DNA of 64,000 nucleotides from Conchocele bisecta. Taxonomy: Eukaryota > Mollusca > Bivalvia > Lucinida > Thyasiridae. Positions 44,501-57,062 of this stretch are shown piece by piece. Position 1 is the first letter of the stretch; each line of letters starts with the position of its first letter. The DNA is taken from contig CM055275.1 in NCBI GenBank assembly GCA_029237695.1, forward strand, positions 83,074,068 through 83,138,067, in the 5' to 3' direction. The translations under genes were made by a program, and so were the position numbers. The notes under the pieces are model-generated. The model was not told where the DNA came from, searched no databases, and saw nothing but the letters and a program-made list of their open reading frames with translations.

Positions 44501-44817
44501 GTTGAACATCTTGTGGTGATACTTTCACATTGTATACATCAGTCATTTGTCAAAATATTATGTTTGATACATTAAATAGTATCATATTTCCAACGTGTTA
44601 TCATTGCAACCGATATCAGCGACTGCGCAGCAGTCCACATGTTGACGAATTTTAAATTGAAAACTTGTTTTGAAGGTTTCTGGTTTTGTACCCAAAAGTC
44701 CAACGGCGGCGTTATTGTGTCGACTGACATTTGAAGGTATATACGCCTTTAATGCTATGCACTGATGCGAATGTTTAAGTGAACTATGTTGATGCCATTT
44801 TCATCAGGCGGGCCGTT

Positions 44818-44972
44818 ACACTAAACTGCATACGACTAAGAAGTTCGTAAGTGAAAAATTATTCAGCCTATGCTTAATAAATGTAAACCCATAAATTGAA
44901 ATTTCCAGACTATACTAAATTTGCAGTTACGAACATTTTAGTCGTACGACGTTTAGTGAAACGGGCACCAGG
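44818..44972. mobile_element. Family E, half copy
   Basis: CTAAACTGCATACGACTAAG left end; the central palindrome lost its left arm (CAGCCTATGCTTAATAAATG remains). Confidence 0.75.
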
Positions 44973-44999
44973 CGCGTAATTTCCAAACTCCTGATATGT

Positions 45000-45275
45000 T
45001 TCATATATGATCAAGATGCAGACCTTTCCCAGTACAAAAGTCAAAAATGCTGTCTGGGCTCTTTCGCTAACAGTGAGTCACGCGACTTGTAAATATACAT
45101 TGTCTGTGCCGAACACTCTGGACCACCAAATGCAGCTCTTGAAGACGCGTTTGCTGCGCCATATTTCATCAAAATAAAATCCGTTGCATATTAAGGAAAA
45201 TATCCAATAATACTTACTTTGGAGTGGGCGATGTTGTTGTTGTTGTAACCATGTGATATTCACCTTGTGTAATTA
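45000..45275. mobile_element. Family L, partial
   Basis: Holds GACCACCAAATGCAGCTCTT, GCGCCATATTTCATCAAAAT and the terminal GTTGTTGTTGTAACCATGTG. Confidence 0.7.
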
Positions 45276-45339
45276 TGCTGAGCCTGTATATTTGTGGATG
45301 AGATAACTAAGAAAGTTGCAACGCCCGTATTTTATCAGG

Positions 45340-45655
45340 TAACCTGTCATGTATTGACCGAATACGTACTGATTGATAACATATTGTTGTATCTGGCATT
45401 GACCTGACACAAATATCCGGATTACAACGAAGGGAAAACGTTACAGAAGGAGGTCAGTGTAATGACGCCACGTAAACAAAGTCCGCGTTCTGTCCATAGA
45501 TAACGACATATGTTACTTGATAAATAGAATACCAGGCTACTGTATTTCAATATCAAGTTTATCAGGCTCGGGCTCGGAAACGGTAGGTATTCCGACGCGT
45601 TTCCTAGCCTCGCCTGATAAACTTAATATCAATAGACACTAGCCTGGGCCCGGTT
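45340..45655. mobile_element. Family J element
   Basis: Head from CAGGTAACCTGTCATGTATTG to ACTTGATAAATAGAATACCA, hairpin with TCAAGTTTATCAGGCTCGGG, ending TAGCCTGG. Confidence 0.75.
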
Positions 45656-45659
45656 GCTC

Positions 45660-45868
45660 AAAACCACTGTTAGCTAAACGGACTGTTAAATCTTTAACAT
45701 TTTATACAGAATCTATTACATTATCACAGTCAAAATGGCTGTGATAATGTAATAAATTCAGTATAATAAAAATTAGTAAATTTATCCGAAATTGAAAATT
45801 TCTCCCTCAAAGTATACTTTGCTAGAAAAGTATACTTTTCAAGGTTGGTAAAATAGGCTACTGGTCCG
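45660..45868. mobile_element. Family B, left-truncated
   Basis: Central palindrome TTATCACAGTCAAAATGGCT and right arm to GGCTACTGG; the left arm is replaced by GGCCCGGTTGCTCAAAAC, also seen at 43222. Confidence 0.8.
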
Positions 45869-45894
45869 TGATATGACAATAAATACCCTGGATG

Positions 45895-46010
45895 ACTTAC
45901 CAGTTATGGTGACCTTTTGTTATTGATGAATAAGTACTTACATTTAAATATGTTTTACATTTAATGTGTTTAATAAACAACATTTCGTCGGCTGAAAGGT
46001 TTTGAAGAGA
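45895..46010. mobile_element. Family T end
   Basis: GTTATTGATGAATAAGTACT and AACATTTCGTCGGCTGAAAG match T interiors and ends. Confidence 0.5.
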
Positions 46011-46234
46011 CAATATAATAGACTTAGTCGAATCGTCTTTGCAAATCACATGGCGCATTTGTGTCGCCAATCGGCATGTCGACTTGCTGTATGTATGTAG
46101 ATAACATAAACCCCTTGAAAGACGATGCATGCCTTGAAATTTAATAAAATTAAATGGGGAATTTGTTTGTGCAGGGCACATAAACTGCACATGATGAGCT
46201 GCCAAAAAGTTTTGAAAGCGGACATACACAACCG

Positions 46235-46330
46235 ATTGCCTGAATCTTGCCCTGATTACCAACGTTTCAGAACATCACAATCACACAATTTGACTGCAAG
46301 ATTAGCGCGGGCGGCAGTGTATACCCAAAC
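46235..46330. repeat. Family F fragment
   Basis: AACGTTTCAGAACATC and GCAAGATTAGCGCGGGCGGC. Confidence 0.55.
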
Positions 46331-47350
46331 AACAACCGTGTTTTTCCGAGTTCAAACCGTTTTCCGTATGCTGGTGTAATCGTTTTTCATCACATTACGT
46401 TTCGTCTGAAAATTACACGCATGCGCATTAAAATAAAATGTTTTTTTTCTGCGCAGTGATACAAAAATTGTTGCAAACACTGAGAATGCGCAGGTATAAA
46501 AACGGGAAACGCACAAAAACCACAAAAACTGTTCTCTTTTTGTTGTGCAAACATAACGCAAACGTGAGCTAAACGTGAGCCAAACATGGGTAAACACGGA
46601 CGCTATTGTATCATGTCATATTCATACCTTGAACTTACCAAATCACGGTCGTGTCGGTGCGAAGGTGGCGAGGTTATCTTAGAGGATTATGGAAGCGGAT
46701 ATAATCTGAACATGATTAACTGCTGTGTTTAAATTATCGCATTTCGGGGATTCTACCATACTTTACAGTGGCGTAGCCAGAGCCTCTAAAACACCGAGGC
46801 AATAACATTGGTCCGTGTCGACGTAGCGGAGCGAGGTATGGGGGTCCTGGGCATCCCCACTCCACACGATTTTGTTTTCGAAATCTACATCGCATTTCCT
46901 GCGTTCTGACGTATTTTAGATAACTATGTTCAACAATATGTTTTGCGATTTTTATAAGAATCCTTTTGAAATCATAGAGAATAGCAGGAATAAGTTATGA
47001 TATTTGCTACCGGGGGCTTGTCCCCCGGAATAAATACCGAGGCATACCATTACATGGTCACGAGTAAAGACACGATCTGCTTTTATGATGAAAGCATAAC
47101 AAATTAAAAAACATAAAGTCTCCGGAAAATATCGCGCCTCAACGTGGCTACGGCGCTGCTTTATCAGGCAACGCATTTTGCATTGACGTACCACATACAT
47201 GCACAGACTGATAACAAAGGGTCGTATCCGGCATTGAGTAAATACGCACATCCGCGTAACAACGAATTTAAAATACAAATATACACTGCTACATAAAACA
47301 CAAACTACATAGCACAATTGTCATTCTAAAATGAATTCTGAGAGACGATA
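46331..47350. other. Mostly unassigned DNA
   Basis: 46761-46990 (GTGGCGTAGCCAGAGC to GGGGTCCTGGGCATCCCCAC) resembles degraded repeat related to 32363-32780. The remainder has no match; open frames are short and unsupported. Confidence 0.4.
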
Positions 47351-47357
47351 TACAAAC

Positions 47358-47573
47358 ATTTTTGATGTCCTGTCAATACGACCTAATCACTGCGTATGAA
47401 TATGTGCGGTGGCTAGGATTATCTTTTTTTGCATTTTAAAGCCGTTTGCAGGTGTTGACGGGATAAATAGAATAGTAGGTTAGTGTAGTGAATGGGAGAG
47501 CCTCGCCCATCCCGTTTCCTGAGTCTTGCCAGATATTTTCCCATTCACGGCACTAACCTTCTATTCTCTATAT
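47358..47573 (+). mobile_element. Family A MITE, truncated head and hairpin
   Basis: Lacks the outer head TIR and about 45 bases of the hairpin's left arm (AATGGGAGAGCCTCGCCC junction). Confidence 0.85.
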
Positions 47574-47579
47574 AACGGG

Positions 47580-47880
47580 CTTCCCGGTGATTGGTAGTCA
47601 GTGTATCTACTGATAACAATATCTTGCACTGACTAGATACGTATAGCCGTGTTACAACGAATTTAAAAGTGACGTTTCATTGGTCGTTCGGCGTCACGTG
47701 ACATTACCGAATCACGTCAGTGTAATGACGTAACGCGTTCAAGTTATCGATCCTTCCAACAAAATCGGTCACTAGCAACATTATCTGATAAATAGAGTAC
47801 CAGATTAGTTATTTTCGATATCGCATATATCAGGCAAGGCTCGGAAATGGTAGGAATTCATCGGTGAGCCTTACCTTATT
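47580..47880. mobile_element. Family J, degraded
   Basis: TCACGTGACATTACCGAATC, TCTGATAAATAGAGTACCAG and a broken hairpin running into family D. Confidence 0.6.
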
Positions 47881-48188
47881 ATAGGAATGAATGGCCTTTT
47901 TGTGGAATTTATCGGGGTATAAACTTGGAAATGTCGCGGGAATACTGGATGAAAATTAAATTCCACAAAAAGGCCATTCATTCCTTATAATTCCAGCATT
48001 TGAAATAAATTCAACAAGAAAATGTGTTTATTTTCCGTTTTCTTAAGAATTATTTTAACTGCGCCTCACGGTTACGGAAAATAGTTCGGCGTGGGAGTTT
48101 ACTGGGATATAAATTTTGGACAGAGACTTGCAACGGGCCAATCAAATGTTAGGGAATTGTGTAAATATTTTTGTGCTGGAATTATAAA
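47880..48188. mobile_element. Family D, partial
   Basis: Left half to GAATACTGGATGAAAATTAA, right half complete to GTGCTGGAATTATA. Confidence 0.8.
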
Positions 48189-48196
48189 CTTGATAC

Positions 48197-48770
48197 TAAA
48201 ATACACTATTGTCTGTTCCACGTTTTGTTGCCGACGAACTTTTGGCCATTAAACACATTAAAGGTACATACCTACTCAGTAGGCACAAATTGTTCTTTTT
48301 AGGAATTAAATAAGTGTATAATTGTCACTATTCCACCAGTTCTAAAAATTACAAGTGCCCAGTATACATTCATCCACCGTTACCGCACATATTGATTGAC
48401 ATTATTATACATTTTAAGTCAGACGTAAATTTCCAAACTGATATCAGGGCGATAACCGTGTTTCCTTAAAATGTTAACGGACATTACAATTTATTGTCTG
48501 TATTTAGTTTTTGATGTGCGATGAACATACTTTATTTTGTCAGGTAACGCATTTAATTAGTATAAATAATTTAAAAACATGCCTCATTTGCATATGAAAA
48601 AAGCCTGATACCACCGCTAGTCAGTATCAGTAAAATAAATATTACTAAATGATTATATCTGTATAGCGGGCACTGGTGGAAGAGTGACACAACTATTATA
48701 CTCTAATTTAATTCCTATACAGAACAGTGTGTGTCTACTGAGTGGGCATGTATCTTTAACGAAGCGGATA
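48197..48770. mobile_element. Family T end joined to element K
   Basis: TGTTCCACGTTTTGTTGCCG then K blocks (GGCGATAACCGTGTTTCCTT, CATTTGCATATGAAAAAAGC, GCGGGCACTGGTGG). The K copy is inside-out relative to 38.4 kb, suggesting an inverted-repeat structure. Confidence 0.6.
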
Positions 48771-48879
48771 TGATTTGAATATGATTAACTCTTGTATTTA
48801 CATTATCGAATTTTTGGGATTCTACAATGATTTATCAGTTAACTTTGGATTGGTAATCTACATCGGTGCTGCACTGCGC

Positions 48880-51060
48880 GTCAGAGTAAAGGTTTATCCA
48901 CACTAAATTATCATATGTTCATGCGCGGTGTAGTCAAAAGTAGTACGTTAAAACAATAATCAAGATTTGTTATAATATAGACAGTTTGCCTGCAGACACC
49001 GGCCAATTGATGTACTAATCTACTTCATCAGTTTCAAGCATATGCTGTGGGATTATATTTGTAACACGGAACATGTTTCTCATGTAAGGCTGTTTCAATT
49101 CCAGCCGATGACATTTTGTGCCACCACCAGGCTGGAAACAGGAGCTTGAATTTATCTTTCTTAACAATAAGTAAACCTATATTTTAATTAGTGAATATCC
49201 AGAGCAGAATGGTGCAGATTATGGGATAATAGGTCCCACAACATCCGTACGAAAAATGAAAGTAGCAGAGAATAGTAAACTATGTGGTCATTGGTAAGTT
49301 TACATAGGAAAAAAATCAAGTGTGGTGGTGGACCTAAAATGCATCACGTCGATTCCTGATTCTTAACGACATATAATGCATCAGCACATTTTCGTCTAGT
49401 AACCGGCGGAGTGGAGGCGCAGAACGTCAGCGGCTGGAATTGAAACCGCCTCACATGACAAACATGCTCCGATTTACAAAATAATCCCAAAACATATGGT
49501 TGAAACTGATGTAAATGGTACATTAACATCCTGCGAAGTACATTTTATCCCGTCAACACGGTGCGTATGTGCCGTGAAACACGATGCCGTGAAACATTTT
49601 TGATATCCAGTCAATACAATTTTTGCATTTTACAGCCATTTGTAGGTGTTGACGGGATAAATAGAATAGTATGTTAGTGCCGTAAATGGGAAAACATATC
49701 TGGCGCGGCACGGGAACGGGATGTGCTCGGCAGAGCCTCGCCCATCCCGTTTCCTGAGCATTGCCAGATATTTTTTCCCATTCACGGCACTAACTTACTA
49801 TTCTCTATCTATTTTCCTTATTTCTGAACCAAAGTATATGTTGTGACCACTCATTTGAACCGTCCCGGCGAGACGGTTCAAATGAGTGGTCACAACATAT
49901 ACTTCTGATGAGAAATAAAGAAATTCTTGAGCCTTGCCGGACATTTTTTCCCATTCACGGCACTAACCTACTATTCTCTATAATGCAAGCAATGATTGTC
50001 TATGGTAAAACAAATCTGGCTTATTTATTTAGCGTAATACTTTTGACTACACCACGCAATGCATATCTGATGATTTAGTGTGGTTAAACCTACAAGGACA
50101 ACTTATCTTTACAGATCTGGCAAATTTGCCCACTATTGACAGCTATGTCCTATTCTCAGATATAGTATGAAGTTTGGGGCCAAGGTATCAAGTAGTTTTC
50201 GTATATAATGGCGGTTCAACACCAGCCAGTGACGTGTCTCAATTCGCGCAAACTCGAACAGATATACACCTTTCAAGTTTGCAAGAGATAATGCAACAAA
50301 CACTTCACTATCTGTTATGTAATATGAAGGGATGGGCCTACATAAGAGCATGTTTAACATTACCACATACACAAATGTAGCAACATGATAACCACTAAAA
50401 ACGTTCTTGTTGGAAAATGGTCCCGCCTTGGAACATAACAAAATAAAATTAAATCAAGTAACACTTGGTGAATTTCATTAAAAGTCATCTGAATATTACT
50501 TTTATATACTAAAATGACACCAAATACTGTACTGATAATAGAGATATTTCCAATGTTTACGTAGGCGTTTCAGAATAATGTCGTCCAGCGAAGCTTCATG
50601 AGCAATATTTTCTGTGTCGCGAAGTTTTACCGCAAGTTTCCGTTGATGCAATTCCTATTCTTCTCGCAGTATCGACACAGTTAAGAATTCATATCCCTGA
50701 ACTAAATATTCTGCAGACAGCTGAATTCACTATGTGGACCTTATTGATGCTTAGAGGTCCACCACCACCAAGTATTTTTCCTATATCAACTAACCAATGA
50801 CCAAACATTTTTCTATTCTCTGCTAGTTTCATTTTTGTATGGATGTTGTGGGACCTATAACCTGCACCCATTCTGCACTGGATATTCGCTAATTAAAACA
50901 TAAGTTTAATTATTGGTAAGAAAGATAAATTCAATATCCTGTGATCACCCTGGTGGAGGCGCAACAAGTCAGCGGCTGGAATTGAAACAGCCTCACATGA
51001 CAAGCTGATGCAAATGATACATTAACATGCCTGTGAAGTAGATTAGTGCATCAATTTACT
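48880..51060. mobile_element. Element V: nested inverted and direct repeats
   Basis: GGCTGTTTCAATTCCAGCCG (49090) is inverse to CGGCTGGAATTGAAACAGCC (50972) and to 49431. The block 49150-49310 is inverse to 50740-50940 (GGTCCCACAACATCC / GGATGTTGTGGGACC). A family A copy splits it at 49545-49982. No coding frame. Confidence 0.65.
49545..49982 (+). mobile_element. Family A MITE carrying palindrome C
   Basis: Head, hairpin, palindrome C (49808-49925), terminal half-hairpin, as in 33213-33668. Confidence 0.9.
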
Positions 51061-51525
51061 GGTTTCTGCAAGCAAAGAGTGTCAATGGCATACAAAATCT
51101 GGCTTTTGTTTAATGTACTACTTTTGACTTCACCGCGCATGAATATCTGAGCGTGGTTAAACCTAGATGGATACTCATGGCTAACCCCTTGTTGATTTTC
51201 AGTCTCGTGAACAACCGCTATATAACGACGAACATTATATAAATCACTACGCTTGCTGTTACGGCGTCTCTGCAGTCCCCACCATATTGACATTTAACCT
51301 CATGGACGCATTTCCCTATTACAGCGCATGCGCATTTGTCTATGGATTCTTCATCACCGCACAGTCTGCTTCGCTTATTCAGGATCGCTCCAGATAAGGA
51401 ATTAGTAATTGAGTATTGTGACTCCATCATTTCCGAAGCAATTGGGTATTTCAAAATTTGAATTGGGTAAAATAAAATCACGCTACTGTTTACACATCCA
51501 CAGACCGCAATTATTGAAGAGTTTG
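51061..51525. other. Unassigned DNA
   Basis: A minus-strand frame with several Cys (51218-51481) has no regular spacing and no splice context; treated as chance. Confidence 0.35.
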
Positions 51526-51529
51526 CTTC

Positions 51530-51612
51530 TAAATGAAAACATGTCTTGGCATTTCATTAGAATTGTCCCCTTGGAGACAATTCTAATGAAATACCAAGAT
51601 GTGTTTTGATGG
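51530..51612. repeat. Hairpin related to 38-157
   Basis: TGGCATTTCATTAGAATTGT and ACAATTCTAATGAAATACCA around CCCCTTGGAG. Confidence 0.85.
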
Positions 51613-52525
51613 AAAAATATTCCATATTTGTGGTTTGTTTATTGTTTTCTGCAGCATGATAAAGGCACCACAATTTTTTCATTGTTTTTTTATACTCATA
51701 ACTTCGGATTTCAATTGGGTTTTGGCAATTTTAATTGGGTATTTAAGCAAATACGCACCTTATCTGGAGCTCTGCTTCGTACTACTAAAATGTTCGTAAC
51801 GTTATGCATATGCCAATTATAGTATTGAACACGCTGACATCTCCATGTATACGTTATTATATTCATGCATATTCGGCTATGTACTTTAGAATACAATATG
51901 TACACTGTCCACAAATTCATAATGGAAACGGCCATTCAACATATTGCGTTTATATCCCGGTACATTACATTATACCTATGTGACGTCGTGCGCCGCTGTT
52001 GATTCGTTAAAGTATGGTTGACGTCATTAAAATACGCTATTAACCGGCAACGTCACTGTTCTATGAATTACGACAAATGACGTAAACAATAAGATTCCTA
52101 ATTTTAACGACGTATTTTGATTATTAACATTTTTGAAACTATCCGAAAATGCAATGTAAACATAAATAATGAAATCATGGGAAGTTGCGTTTACTGTAGT
52201 ATGAAATGAACAGTTGATCTCCAATTGTGTATCTCACTACAGTACACGCAACAGTCCATGGTTTCATTCCTTAATTAAATTATCATATGACCAAACTATC
52301 ATGCATTTTTGTATATATAATTTGTTTTCCCATCAATCTTTCAAACACAGTCTGGTGTTAGCTGCGTTTCGATTGGCTGTTTCTGCAACTATTTACGCCT
52401 GAATAATTCATAATGGAAACGCCCATTCAACGTATTGCGTTTATATCCCAATACAGTGCATTAGACACACGTGACGTCGCGCGACGTTGTTGGTCGCTTA
52501 AAGTTTGTATGGCGTCACTTATATG
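51613..52525. repeat. Direct repeat pair in otherwise unassigned DNA
   Basis: TAATGGAAACGGCCATTCAA with ATTGCGTTTATATCCC recurs at 51921-52010 and 52408-52505, both followed by GTGACGTCG and a TGACGTCA/TGGCGTCA block; 52160-52270 holds an inverted pair (AACAGTTGATCTCC region). Confidence 0.6.
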
Positions 52526-52529
52526 AATC

Positions 52530-52610
52530 TTCACAGCCAGTAATTATTGACACGCTGGTTTTGGATAATTACGATGTAATTATCCAAAACCCGCGTGTCA
52601 ATAATTACTG
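52530..52610. repeat. Near-perfect hairpin
   Basis: CCAGTAATTATTGACACGCT ... GCGTGTCAATAATTACTGG, with GGTTTTGGATAATTAC / GTAATTATCCAAAACC inside; the centre is GATGTAATTATC. Confidence 0.9.
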
Positions 52611-52659
52611 GAGAAAATTGTCATCGAATTACATACACTATGGCCTGCGCTAATCAAGA

Positions 52660-53300
52660 TTAGTGCAGGCTGTATTGTACTAACATTATCGTACTTGCCA
52701 TTTTGACCGAGGAACACAGTATGTTATCAGGAATTAATGTACATATAAATGTATTTAGATATTCATGTTACATGCAAACTAATATAATATGTCTTATATT
52801 CATAGTAATGCATTGTTAGCCTCACAGTATGGGTGTCTTTAATTATGTGATTGTATCAATATGTACCGCGATCGAAGAACATTGAAACAACCCAACGGTC
52901 CCAGTATCGTCATATACATTTCAATTAAACCACGGCCATGATGAAGACACGTTTTCATGTTTTATATTGTTATTGTATTTTGTTCTATACATTAGAATTA
53001 GCAACTACATACATGTGTATTCAATACAAATTAGAAATCCAAATTTGCTTAACCTTTTCATTGGCCACGAGGAGCCACATCCGGGCATATTGCAATAGTT
53101 CAGTCATCAATAAACTCCAGATCTGTTGAACACGTAATAAACGTTCGTTCCCATATTTTGGTTTGCGCTAACATGTTGATAACCTTTTTTTTCACGTCTT
53201 TATTTCTCATAAACATTCCTGACCTATAACAGTCTCATAGCCCAAAGACCATATACATTTAAACACATAATCAACGTTACATGTAGATAAGTATCATTAC
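52660..53300. other. Unassigned AT-rich DNA
   Basis: No repeat match or exon recognised. Confidence 0.35.
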
Positions 53301-53306
53301 GTTATT

Positions 53307-53595
53307 TTATCCCGGCAACACAGTGCGTATGTGCCGTGAAACATTTTTGATATCCTGTCAATACAACCAAATCACTGCGTATGAACATGTGGGTTGGCTG
53401 GGTTTAGTTTTATTGTATTTTAAAGCTATTTGTAGGTGTTGACGGGATAAATAAAATAGTAGGTTAGTGCCGTGAATGGGAAAAATATCTGGCGCGGCAC
53501 GGAAACGGGATGTGCTCGGCAGAGCCTCGCCCATCCCGTTTCCTGAGCCTTGCCAATATTTTTCCCATTCACGGCACTAACCTACTATTCTCTAT
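53307..53595 (+). mobile_element. Family A MITE
   Basis: Head shortened by loss of one ACACGGTGCCGTGAA unit; hairpin complete. Confidence 0.9.
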
Positions 53596-53933
53596 ATTCA
53601 GACTGTTCACTGTAACGAATCCATGTGTATGGACTGACATAAGAACCTGTACTTTGTCCAGTGAAATTATTTGTATATTTTGTTTTCGTATATGTACATG
53701 TATATGTAGCACAGAGAATAATAGATGACTTTAGACAGTTGCCTCCGGGTGATTCACGACAGGCGGGATTTTGATGGGCCCGGTGAGATCACCACCCTGT
53801 ATATAGTCCCGGTGAATTTTGAGGCATGGATCACATGCGACCCAGGAAGTTTGACACATATATGTGTTCCAGGGGTTAGGAAAGATGTAAAACATGCATT
53901 ATGTATAAATCCCATGGGTGTGCCCGTCGCCTC

Positions 53934-53964
53934 TCCCCCCCCCCCCCCCCACCCCCCCGCCCCA
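53934..53964. repeat. Poly-C tract
   Basis: C run broken by single A and G bases; G-rich on the minus strand. Confidence 0.85.
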
Positions 53965-54139
53965 ATGGGGAAAACCATTGATTAGTTCATAATATTGCCT
54001 GCTCTTTATATCTTGAAACAGCGTGCAAGTAAAACTGAGGAGCAAGGGACGCAACTTTAAATGGTTGTCAGTATATACCATGCAGGGGTATACTCCCGTT
54101 GGAGTTGTCGTCAGTAATGTATCACAGCGATGATAAGCT

Positions 54140-54290
54140 GGGACGAGTTATCTCGGCCTGGGACAAAACGCCACCTACAACAAAATCCGATGCCATGTTG
54201 GCACAACTACCACGGTCTGGGACAAAACGATACCTAAAGATATATGTTGTTGTTGTAAGTGGCGTTTTGTCACAGGCCGAATGAGTCGAC
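54140..54290. repeat. Imperfect inverted repeat
   Basis: TCGGCCTGGGACAAAACGCC and GGCGTTTTGTCACAGGCCGA are the ends; TGGGACAAAACG recurs once inside. Probable MITE. Confidence 0.75.
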
Positions 54291-54394
54291 CCTACGCGAC
54301 TTCGGACCCCTGTGTAATATGTGACGAGTGTATACACAATACACATGTGTAAAACCCGTGCCGTTGCCAAAAATAAATAAGAAACCACATTGGC

Positions 54395-54495
54395 TCAGGC
54401 AGTCAAGCTGCTTGATTTCAAGCACATTATTCAAGTATGTTCAAATAAGGAAATTTACAAATATTGACAAGATTAGTGCAGGCTGTAGTGTAAAC
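54395..54495. repeat. Family F fragment
   Basis: GTCAAGCTGCTTGATTTCAA and GACAAGATTAGTGCAGGC. Confidence 0.6.
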
Positions 54496-54844
54496 TATAA
54501 TCAAATAATATTTGGAACAAAATCGGAATTATATTAATAACTCTGTAAAACAACTTTTTAAATGCAATTTTCTAAGTCATTTGGCATTGACCTTAAGCTC
54601 AGGGACCGCGTGGTTGGGCGGGCTATAGAATGAAAATATGGATGATGACAAATAAGTACATTAAGTTTCCAGCCAATCCGACGTACTTTATCAGAGGTTC
54701 ATGTCCATGTTGTAAGTAGACGAACATCTTAACGAACGGACAGACGAACGGACGGACAGGGTGGCAAATATATGTATAATATGCAGGCGACGGGTGCGTA
54801 CGCACCCACTTTACCCTTTGAACACCACATGCCTGTATAGTGGT

Positions 54845-54920
54845 ATTGGCAAAAAGTGTAGATCCAGATGAGCCGGCTCGTGACGAGCGGTCTCATCAGG
54901 ATCTGCACATTTTGCAAGTA
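54845..54920. repeat. Palindrome, GCTCGTGACGAGC core
   Basis: GTAGATCCAGATGAGCCGGC and its inverse; relatives at 3628-3705 and 61140-61210. Confidence 0.8.
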
Positions 54921-55361
54921 ATTTTCATAATTATGAGAACAAAACACCCCAGGTTCATAAATGGACTGGTCTGAGAATCATGTTGTGATCATTGGATTGG
55001 TTGCAAAATCAACATCAAAATCCATCCAGGTGAAAGGGTTAATCTGCCGAGGTATGACCGTGGATGTGGAAAGAAAATATGTTTTGGCCGTTAACGCCGT
55101 CGATAACGCACCCGCTAAATGAATTACTGCGTACGGGCCTGATAGGTGAGATTTATACTGTTGGGGGTTACATGTATAAACTAGTATAAAGTTATTTCAT
55201 GGTTATTTCACAGTCAGAACTATTTATTGCCCCGAGGTGCTGTAGACGATCCGAGGCACTATTGCCCTGAGGCCGATAGTGCAGGAGGTCGTCCTCATCA
55301 CCGAGGGGCAATATGTTTTGACTGTTCCCCAAATTTTACCATGAAATAACTTGTCTTCAAT

Positions 55362-56240
55362 GTGCACGATCACGTGGTTACAACAACAACAACAACACTT
55401 ACTGAACCTTCCAGAAGCGCCTCCGATTCAAATAGGTATTAGATAGAAAATAGATAGAGAATAGTAGGTTAGTGCTGTGAATGGGAAAAAATATTCGGCA
55501 AGGCTGAAGAATTTCTTTATTTCTCATCAGAAGTATATGTTGTGACCACTCATTTGAACAGTCTCGCCGAGACGGTTCAAATGAGTGGTCACAACATATA
55601 CTTTGGTTGAGAAATAAGGAAAATAGATACAGAATAGTAGGTTAGTGCCGTGAATGGGAAAAAATATCTGGCAAGGCTCAGGAAACGGGATGGGCGAGGC
55701 TCTGCCGCGCCAGATATGTTTTCCCATTCACGGCACTAACATACTATTCTATTTATCCAGTCAACACCTACAAATGGCTGTAAAATGCAAAAATTGTATT
55801 GACAGGATATCAAAAATGTTTCACGGCAACGTGTTTCACTGCACATACGCACTGTGTTGACGGGATAATATTTTATATTGTCATTATTATGCAACTGATT
55901 TTGGTGAAATATGGCACATCAAACGCGTCTTGTTAAGCTGTATTTGGTGGTCTAGTTACTTTGGCACAGACTTCTGTCGTTTTTGCGAAGAATCGATTTC
56001 CGTGAAACATTACATTTTCCATGTTTATACATATTTATCAATTCTTCGAACAAACGACTTAAGTATGTATCTAAGTACCGAGACGACCAAATGCAGATCA
56101 CGAAGGTGCGTTTGCTGCGCCATATTTCATAAAAATCCGTTGCATATTAACTAAAATATCAAATAATACTTACTTTAAAGTGGGCGCGCTTTCAATACTT
56201 TCAAGCCATTGTTGTTGTTGTAATCACGTGATCATGGGTT
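55362..56240. mobile_element. Family L element split by family A
   Basis: Ends GATCACGTGGTTACAACAAC (55369) and GTTGTAATCACGTGATC (56216); the interior matches 26180-26612 on both sides of the insertion. Confidence 0.8.
55454..55868 (-). mobile_element. Family A MITE carrying palindrome C, reverse
   Basis: Same arrangement as 25577-26011; the hairpin's loop half is deleted (CTCTGCCGCGCCAGATAT). Confidence 0.9.
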
Positions 56241-56645
56241 TTATTACTGAATGTGACACAATGAACGTAAATTTGGCAGGGCGCGTCGACAACCGATCTA
56301 AATTACGTTCAATTTTATAACGTAATCTTCGACAAAAATCATGACGTCATGAGTTTCTGGCGTGAAAATAGTTTTGACTATTCCACGGGCACGCGGAACT
56401 ATTGCCCAGGCGCGTCAAAACCAAGGGAATTAGTCAAAACTATCAACTTATATAGGGAGTTGGGTAATAATATGTGCGATTTTCCAGCTGCGTTCCAAAA
56501 TAGCTCTATGGCGATTATATACATGTACGATAACGTCTACGCATTGTCTTGTCAGTCAGGTGTTTGTCAATTTGTATATTTCAAAATATATGTACTTGCA
56601 TATTATGTTTGAAATCAACAATGTTTGCTACAGCTCAGGCTCAGA

Positions 56646-57062
56646 CATAGAGAATAGTAGGTTAGTGCCGTGAATGGGAAAAAAATATCCGGCAAGACTG
56701 AAGAATTTCTTTATTTCTCATCAGAAGTATATGTTGTGACCACTCATTTGAACCGTCTCGCCGAGACGGTTCAAATGAGTGGTCGGTTCAAATGAGTGCT
56801 CACAACATATACTTTGGTTGAGAAATAGATAGAGAATAGTAGGTTAGTGCCGTGAATGGGAAAAATATCTGGCAAGGCTCAGGAAACGGGTTGGTCGAGG
56901 CTCTGCCGATATGTTTTCCCATTCACGGCACTAACCTACTATTCTATTTATCCCGTCAACACCTACAAATGGCTGTAAAATGCAAATATAGTATTGACTG
57001 GATATCAAAAATGTTTCACGGCACAGTGTTTCACGGCACATACGCACTGTGTTGACGGGATA
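56646..57062 (-). mobile_element. Family A MITE carrying palindrome C, reverse
   Basis: Palindrome C here has a 19-base internal duplication (GGTTCAAATGAGTG twice at 56768-56800), and the hairpin's right arm is shortened. Confidence 0.9.

Noticed and set aside
51218..51481. Cys-containing minus-strand frame (KCACAVIGKC, CQYGGDC)
   Set aside because: The spacing does not match the six-Cys module and there are no acceptor/donor signals in phase.
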